From NCBI RefSeq assembly GCF_019059575.1, contig NW_024882202.1, positions 248,001 to 312,000 of the forward strand: DNA of 64,000 nucleotides, written 5' to 3'. Of the stretch, positions 41,801 through 50,800 are shown in pieces; positions within the stretch are counted from its first letter, which is position 1; each line of letters starts with the position of its first letter. The notes beneath the pieces were generated by a model. That model searched no databases and was not told the DNA's origin. It worked only from the letters and a program-made list of their open reading frames with translations. Origin of the DNA: Amphibalanus amphitrite. Its lineage: Eukaryota; Arthropoda; Thecostraca; Balanomorpha; Balanidae. A program made the position numbers and the translations under genes.

Positions 41801-44800
41801 CCTGACATGGTTCATGGGCTTGTCTGGGTGCCAGCACGTGGGAGAGACTGGCAGAGCAGCGGGGACCTACGGTGGTCAACAGTGGACTGAGTGAGGTTGG
41901 TGGGTGAAATTAGGGGTATTGATTGGTCTCTAGCCACGATATTGTAGTGGTATATGATTGTTAATAACTAATTTCGAAGATTCCGTATGTTTACAGCACA
42001 CACATAGACTTCGATATAAGCATTTACCGCGAAGTAACTAGTGAAATTGAATTAGCGCTATTTATTTGTCCTATTACCTATAAATTACCTAATAAAAATA
42101 AACCCATAACAGGTCATTGCTACATCACTTCATGCATCTTACCTGGCCCTGATTCAATATTGATGTCTGGTTCATCCAATTTATTTCCTTCAATTCTTCC
42201 GATCCTGTAAATGTAGACTCCTGCCTCCTGGCAGTTGGACAACCTGGAAAAGAAATCAAGAGCGAGATCTGGTCAATGAGGATTCATTTGGGAACATTAG
42301 AAGATTTTTATTCTGGTCACTGAACAGCCTCCCACTGACCTGTCACGGACCTGTCACTGACCTGCCACTGACCTGTACTGACCTGTCCAGGGGTATCTGA
42401 CCTGTCACTGACCTGCCACTGACCTATATTAACCAATCCAGGGGTATTTAACCTGTCACTGACATGTACTAACCTGCCCAGGGGTGTCTGACCTGTAACT
42501 GACCTGTCCAGGGGTGTCTGACCCGTCACTAACCTGTCGAGATGGCGGACCTGGTCGGTTCCCGAGTGTCGCAGCTCCGTGTAGCGTCCGTCGCCGCTGA
42601 TGAGACCCGCCTGGCCGCGCGCGTCCTTGTGGTGTGCCGTCTTCCCCTCGCCAGCGATCCACTGGATACCGTCGTCAGCGTACAGGAACTGGACGAACGT
42701 CTCGCGTCCGTTCCAGCCCAGCACCAGCTGGAACGTGTTGGTCTGCGGCGGCGCGGCGGTAACGGTCAGACAACATACGGCGGCCCTCTCGCTGTCCTAG
42801 CTTTCCAGCCGTTCTGCAGTTGCAGCAGATTGAAAATGGGCTGTGAGACTGGTCCTTCGGAACCCATTTCTGCCCTTCAATGACAAGTCCTCTAGTCCTG
42901 AGGCACGGGTTACTTCGCAGTTCGCGTTTACGAAATGCTAGGGTCAATAACTGCTCACTGTGCTGTTAGAACTAATATTCGGATAAGATTGACAATCCAT
43001 CCACAGCTCACACACCTTCATCTAAACATGTCAGTCAGTCACCGTCCCCACCTTGTCGGCCCTGGAGTTGTAGTAGCCGACTCCGTCCCAGGTCGCCACC
43101 AGCAGCTCCTGGCTCTGAAAGCTAGCCCCGCCGCTGAAATAGCGCGCTATCCGCTCGTCGAACCGACGCAGCTCGTCCTTTTCGTACGTCACCCTGTGGT
43201 GCAGAGAGGAACGCTGTTACACTGTGTTACAGGGAAAACTGTGACCCTGTGGCGCAGAAGGGAAACGCTGTTACACTTTGTGACGGGGGAGCCGTCGTCT
43301 GTGACACAGCGTAACTTATTGAATGTGGCGCCAGTGACATCTGGGGCTCTATGTCACAACGAGAGAGCATCGCGGTGGTGCGGTCTGTGGCCTAATGATA
43401 CGGATTTACCTATGACTTGGATTGAATTTATTTTTAGTATTTTCTTATGAGAAACGCTATCGCAGGTCCTACCTTCCTATTTCGTCGTGTTCATCATCCA
43501 AGCAAAGTTTAATACCCTTACCTTCACTAACCGATAGATGCCAATCGTTTGTTTATCTATTAGGACCAAGGATGCGGACTCATTTCGAAATCCCGCTGAG
43601 CGGTCGCGTCGTGTTTACTCTAACCGGGAACATTTGTGATGATTCACCAATACCGCTGCACCAGCCAGTCCACATGGCCACAGTTCATGGGCAGGGGTCA
43701 CACACGGGCTCACACTAAAATGCCCTCTGCTGGCGCGCGCCGGATGGAGGTCACAGCTGCCGAATTTGGTCAGGGCCAACTCAACTATTCGAGCCAATTA
43801 GTACTTGCGCACGAATTTATTGAAGTTAAGGGAAGCTTAGGATGCATTTATTGAGGTGTATTTGCTGGTTTGCGCTCAATCATTAGGGCTTCGCAATGCG
43901 TTACGTTTCCGCCCGGCATTCGTCGGTCATTGCACTAGCAGTGAACGTATTGTTCCCCGCAGTCCGGTCTGGCTGACGAACTGGCACCGGCCAATGACAC
44001 TATCCTCCGCTTTGCTCCCGTCGGTCCTCTATACATACATCAGCACTAATGCAATGCTGTTCACAAGCATTCGGAAATCTGCAACAATGCGGCAATGCGA
44101 CATCCTAAACGAATCAATCAACGGATCTCTAGCTATGGGAAGCTCAATATGGGAAGATCTACATGGGAAGTATCCACGGTGATAATCAACTATTCATTCG
44201 GGTTTAGCTGACAAGTGACGACCATCGGCTGGGTGGCCGCGGTGGCGGCTGCCGGCCGGTCGTGCGGGCCGGACGGGCTGGGTCGGGCGTGGCGGCAGTC
44301 CACCCGCCCAGGTCACGGATGGGCGCCGGCGGGGACGGGACGGGGCGGGGCGGGGCGGGGTGGGGCCCCGGCCCCGTCACGTATTCCCGGCCACACACCT
44401 CTCTGTTGGCGGGGTGGGGTCAACCTGTATGTCCAGTTCCGTGTTGTGTGTCAGAGTGGACGGATCGCGGAATAGCGGCAGCGCTGGTTCAGAGACCCGT
44501 ACAAAGAGCGTACCAGTGTTTTATTTTGCTCTTGCTGTCTGGTCTGAGAAGTGCTTGAGAATTGGATGCTTTTTGGAACGATCAGAAGAGTCGACTTGGT
44601 CAGTTGGTATCTCACCAAACAAGCTCTGAGTGGCATGTGAAGATTGGGCCGTCATCGGCATTTTCTTCGAAGAATAAAGTGTGCTGATATACCAAATGTG
44701 ACACGTTTTAGTGCAAGGAGCTGAGAGACATTCAGCAGTGATCGGTAAATATATTTTGTTCTAGTCTTTTCTTTTTTGTTTATGTCCCATTTATATTTCC

Positions 44801-47800
44801 ATCTGATGCATCTGTGCGGCTACGTTATAATGCATTTACTACGATCAGTTATGTGACTGCTGTAAAATTGATATAACTTACGACACACTTGTCCATCACC
44901 CCTGCCCGCGCTACTCTCGTGGCTGTCACATTCGCACCTCTAGCGGTGAAACGCGCTTCTATTTCATTCAGGTTCGCACAATCTCAAGTTAGTTGCGAAA
45001 CAGTTTTCAGTCGTGTTTCGTGTCAGCGGGCCATCCGCATGACATGACCGTCACAAACGGTCGAGCGGCCGGGGTCGTCACGGCTGGGGTAAACCAGATC
45101 ATCGCCACGTCACGTCCGTACTCCGTAGTCAGCTGGCGTGACGTACTTACCGTAACGTCATCAGCGCTCATACACTACAAATACCAAATCCTGTTAAAAG
45201 TAAAACACGGGTATTCAGAAACCTTGCGTCGTATATGTGTAATCGGCAAGCTTTGCGCCGATTAAAGTTTATCTGTTTCACCGGCGAGAGGAGCCCGGTG
45301 ACCATATGATGTCTGGACAGGAATTTAATTCAACGGTTTTGCGCGTGATCGTCTGCTAATCAATTGTTGCTTCAGGTATGAACTCGAAGCTGTCCTAGAT
45401 AATGCATGATTAAATGTTTTTATTATGTACGGCATATTATTAGAATGGTAAACACTCTTATTCATGCTTAGCGGCTTTACTGACCAGTTAGTATAATGTT
45501 TTATATAGCGGATGCCGCGATCGGAGCATCTCATGGTGCACTATGTTTTCGCCCATTCAGCTGATCACGGCAGGTGTTCGGCTGACTGTGGGCGGGGCAA
45601 GGCCGTATAAGAGAGGTAGAATCATCCCGCAATTTCCAATGGACCGGTCGCTAAGCATTAGCGTGACGTCACTGGTGGATACCGCGCGGCGCCCGGCTCC
45701 AAGCCGTAACTACGTCGGGTACATTTGGCACTTTATCCGTTGCTATTACTGAACGTAACGACAACTAATGACTCTTAATAACTTCTTTACCCAGCTAAAG
45801 CTGATTTCCTTGCCGATACATTGCCGACCCGAGCCCCAGGGTTGACAATCTTGGGATATATGGGTCGGATGGGCGACCTCGCGACGGGAGAAGGAACGAT
45901 TGCAATTGTTGTGTCCCGCACCGCCGACTGCATTCTCTATCTGCACCCGGAGGGGGGGGGGGCAGGGGGCACGTGCCCCCATCGGATCAGGGGGCCTCTC
46001 GGGCCCGAGGGGCCCTGCGACGCCAATTGGCGGCTGAGGGTCCACGCTGGCATTTTCGACTCAGAAGGGCCCCACAGGGCTCGAAAGAACATCTTATGTG
46101 CTCCGAATAGCCACACAATAGCCACACTTCTCTCCATAACAGCCACACACCGGCTTTTTATTGTTCCTTGTCGGCATTTGAGGGCCCCTTGCCGGCCTTT
46201 CAGGGCCCATTGGCGACCTCTGAGGGCTACTTGCCGGCCTCTGAGGGCCCTTACCGGCCTATCAGGGACCAGCAGCTCTAAGGGTTCCACACACGCCTGT
46301 GATGACCCCCTAAACTAATGGTTGAAGGCCCCCACAACGGCGCCTGCGAGGGCCCTCACCGGCGGCTGTGAAAGCCCCAAAGCGGTGCCCAGCTGAGGGC
46401 CCCACACTGCCACCTCTGAGTTCAACCGACACCCCTGAATGAAGTTCCAAAGGCTCAAACCAGTGCTTCTTAAGGCCATATATCGGCGGCTCTGAGGGCT
46501 CAACGCCGGAGCCTCTGACGGCCTAAGACGGGACCTTCGCATCAGACGGCCAGTGGCCACTCACCGGTGACTTTTGAGGGCCCCGCACCGACGACTTGAG
46601 GGCCCCCACCGGCGTCTGAGAGTACCTTGCTGGTCTCTGAGGACTCCACAGGGCTCCTGAAGACACCGCAGACCTCTTAAGGGCCCTTTGTCGGTCTCTG
46701 AGAGCCCCTGTCGGCTTATAAAGGGTTCGAGCCAGCAGCTCTAAGGGTCCCACACCCGACTGTGATGACCCCACACTGCAGTGCCTCTGAGGGCCCACAA
46801 TGGCAACTGTGAGGACCCTCACCGGCGCCTCTGAGGGCCACACACTAGGACCTCAGAGGGCCCACAGCGGCACCTCCGGGGCCCCGCACTAATGCCTCTG
46901 AGGGCCCACACCAGTGCCTCCAAAGGCTTCATAACCGGCGGCCCTGAGGGCACTACACCGGTGATTTTGGGGGGCCTACCGAAGGCACAACACAATCCCT
47001 TAGTCTCGCTGAGTTTCCATCCCAATCCCATACCGGCTAGTCTATCCCTATTCCGGCTCTAGCAATCCCCCCCCCCATGGGTCAGCGGCGCCGCACCGGT
47101 GTCGGTGCCGGGGGCCAGCGCCATCGAGGCGGCAGTCAGCCACGCGCACTCAATGGTTAGCGCTTAGCACCGGCGGCTAGCGCACGCCCGGCGTGTTTTC
47201 AGCCGTGAGCCGCTCCAGCACGGCTGCAGTAACTGGTCGATATAGGCAGTAAGCAGATGAGGAGATGCAGGTGGAATGTGGATTGATAACCGGCAAGCTT
47301 TTGTATTTTACGAGGGCGAAGGGTCGAAGTCGGCTGCTAAGCCGTGAGCGGATTTTATCAGATGCCGGTTCACTATGACCTTTATCTTGGTCCTGGTCCG
47401 CTGACGCACTCTTGGAGAGCCGAATCACAGCAAAACTCCATCCAAGACTGTATCTACACGGCTTACGCTTTTCTGAAAACGTCTGCGTTTGGCCTCCTAC
47501 GGGCCCGGCCGGCCCCGATTGGTGATCCACCAGTGACGTCACTGGTAGTGTTAAGCTGATTGGCGAATAATACATGGGGAGAACCAGGACGACATCCCCC
47601 TGGGGCGGGGAGTCTGGACGGAGAGCTCAAGGAGTGAGGTTGCGCTCCGGGCTCTGTCAAAATGTAACCTAACGCTAAATACAATGTAATGTTCTTCACT
47701 TTTGATTATGTCGATTCACCTTCAGTAAACACGGGTTTACATATGATACAGACAAAGAAATTGGAGATCAAATGCAGTCATGGTACTGAAGATTGCATCT

Positions 47801-50800
47801 CTCTCTTCTCATTTCATCTGTGCATGATTTAGCTGGCGTCTCGATGAAGTTGTTCCCCTTATCCGTACAGCTCGGCCGGCGCCACGTTGAAGTTGTTTCC
47901 CCACTCTCCGCAGGGTCCTGCCGGCGTCACGGTGAGGTTGTTCCCCCACTCTCGGCAGGGTCCGGCCGGCGCCACGGTGGGTAACGCGGTGGTCCTCTCG
48001 CTGCTGCGGATGGCTCCCGGCTCCGGGGCGGGCTGCCGCTCCCCGCCGGCTGCGCTGCCCTCCGGCGCGGCCGCCACCCGGCTGGCGGCCGCCTGTGACG
48101 CCGTGGAGCGCCGGCTACAGACCGCCGCCGACCTGCTGCTGCTCACCAGCGACGCTCGCCCTGTGAGCGGTGCCGGCGGCGGTCCGCCGCTGCCGCGCTG
48201 CCGGGACGCGGCGGCCGGCCGCGCGCGGGCCCTCTACCTGGTGGCCAGGGACATCGCGGCGCTGCTGCAGGCCGGCGCCGGACACGCCGAGCGGCTGACA
48301 CAGGCGCTGGCGCAGCTTGGGGAGCTCGGTGTGGCGCTGACCGAGAGCTGCGCGGAGGCCGGCTACCTGGCAGCCGTGGCGCTGCCCGGCTGCGCGCCGG
48401 CGCTCCAGGGGCCCGTGGACCGGTACCAGCTGTGCCGAGCCGCCGCCGAGGTGGACACCGGGTACGTGGAACCACGTGCTCCGCACTGGATATAGGTAGA
48501 GAACGTGAAGTTCGGGCCGCATATTGGAAAATTGGGCAGTTTCAAGAGTTTCTACCAAAATTTTATTAGATGCGGTCTCCATTAGACTTATTTGGGTTTT
48601 CAACGCTCTGAGGTCGCCTTATTAACACCTGGAAGCAGGAAGTTATTATGTCGTGCCCATTTTCAGTAATGGCAAGCATCACCCGTCTTCATGTTTGACG
48701 CCACTCAACCCAATGAATGTGATCAAACTAATTTTTATCGTTTCATTTCCCTTTCTGCCGCAGGTGCTCCATTCTGAAGCTGTACTCTCACTCCTCAATG
48801 CCAGCCTCGTTGCTCTCCGAACTGTGCTCCGTCACCAGCGAGAGTGCCGTCAGCCTCATCGAGGCTTGCACCGCCGCCGCCCAGCGGGTCGATCACCCCT
48901 GCACGCGCCAGCTACTGCTGCAGGGCGGTCGGGCCGCCAGCGCGGCACTAGAGGCGTTCCAGGCCAGCGCCAAGCTATCAGCTTCCTCATGTGAAGATGA
49001 TGACAGCATCAGCGAACATACCGACGGGGAGAGGAACGGTAACCTCTCTGTCAGCCAGACTACCAACGCCGGCGGTCCGCCAGCCTGCCACCTCTTCGCC
49101 GAGAGTCTGGTGGCCGCCTGCAACTCCCTGGTGGTGTTTGCCACCCAGGACAGCTCCCTGACCGGCCGCCCGGCGCGGCTGACCGAGCCGGCCCGTGACG
49201 CCCTGCACGACCTCTTCAGCGCCTGCATGAGTATTGTGTCGCCGTGTGTGCTGGTGTGTTCACTGGTGCGCCGACTGGCCACCGAGGGGGAGAGGAAGCC
49301 AGGAGCGACCCGGCTCCGGGTTCAGCAGTGCCAGGCGGTTATAATGAAGGCGTCAGTGCAGCTGTCACAGGCGCTGGGAGTGCCCGGCTACGAGATGTGA
49401 CCGCTAGAGTGTGACAGGAACCGGCGCGCAAGGCGAAAGGCATACTAATTTGGTAACTATGCATTCTGCTGGATTATCGACAGTATTGTCGGGGCGGGTC
49501 CAATGCCTATTTTACAAATATGTACTCTTGCATTTATGTGTGAAGCGATGATACACTCATAATTTTCTGAAAAGGCTACTCTAACATACATAGCAACGTT
49601 GCACTTGTGTAAACGATAACGATAAATGCGTTTACCTAAAGAGGATTACCCAGAGGCCAGAGGTGTTCGATACATGAACCGGTCATATTGACATATCAGT
49701 GTCAGTGCATGGTGTTCACATTCCAGGGGCCCAGGGCTCTGGACAGAAAAATACCCGATCTGCGATGGAAGGTAGTTTACCAGCTCTCTGGAGACGGTTC
49801 GGTCTACGGCTGGATTCGTGCCGGACTGAACCGGAACGGAATACAAACGTTAACAGTCGGAATAAAGGCGATGCTGGTCACTGAAATGCGACGTTTGTTG
49901 TCCATGCTCTATCCTGACTGACTTTAAACATACCTACCTAAACGAAGAAACTGCTACCTCCTTTTACTTTTCTTCTGTTCTGTCCCTTTTAGTATGGAAT
50001 GAAGTGCACTTGATTTATCCAATCCAACTTATTTGTAACGATAAAGTTTCGCATCAGCCAATCACCAATGGTAGCATATTAGAGCTGCCATCCGCCAGTC
50101 GAGTTGTATTTTTGCACTGCAGTTTCAAGGGCATCGTTGCATTCCTTTCTCTTCGGATAACGATTGCTCTGAAGTATCTGATATGACCTTTCGTCCAACA
50201 ACGCTAGGAGCAGATCCCGCCAGACACGCACACATCCACCGCGCCAGGCCAGTCACCGTTCCAGTGACCGAATTTCCCAGCGGCCATGATCTATGAACCT
50301 CAGTATTTTATCCTGTAATAACATCCGCCGTCATAAGAAGTGTCTGCCGGGTCCGCCTCCCACCAGCCGCCGGGCTGGGAGAGCCGTAAACCACCCTGAC
50401 TCAGATGGCAGCAACGCGACGGCGCGGCGGCACATTCAATCACGGGGTGTTGTTGGAATCTGTCTGAGCACTCGTTGTCACTTAGATCAGCGCCAGAATG
50501 TAAACATTTTAGTCACCCTGGGAGGGCCAGCGGCTCCCAAACCAGAGCAATCTGACCGTATTTGGGTGGACTGGTCATACAGCCGCGGGGCGTTATGGGT
50601 TGAGGTGAGCTGGATAGTTGGCGAGAAATACGCCAATCAAATTGAAGCGGCTTGGCCGTTACTTGTGAGGAATGTGCAGTGGGAACTGACATGAATACAC
50701 GATAAACGGGACATGTGATGTGCTTATGGGGTGGTCAGCCTTCGAATGCCGATGATGAAACTATTATTATTTTTATAATTGCAACTGTTCAAGTTGCACA

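Larger units (their letters stand above)
43301..48009. other. Nidogen intron 2 upstream of TLNRD1
   Basis: Contains GC-rich sequence near 44.2-44.4 kb, two perfect TGACGTCA palindromes (45664-45671 and 47534-47541) inside related flanks in opposite orientation, the GAGGGCCC minisatellite, and G-runs near 45950. Presumed to include the TLNRD1 promoter; no clear core promoter was picked out. Confidence 0.4.

Noticed and set aside
50293..50694. 133-codon plus-strand frame inside nidogen intron 2
   Set aside because: No recognisable family, no promoter or splice context; chance is likely.
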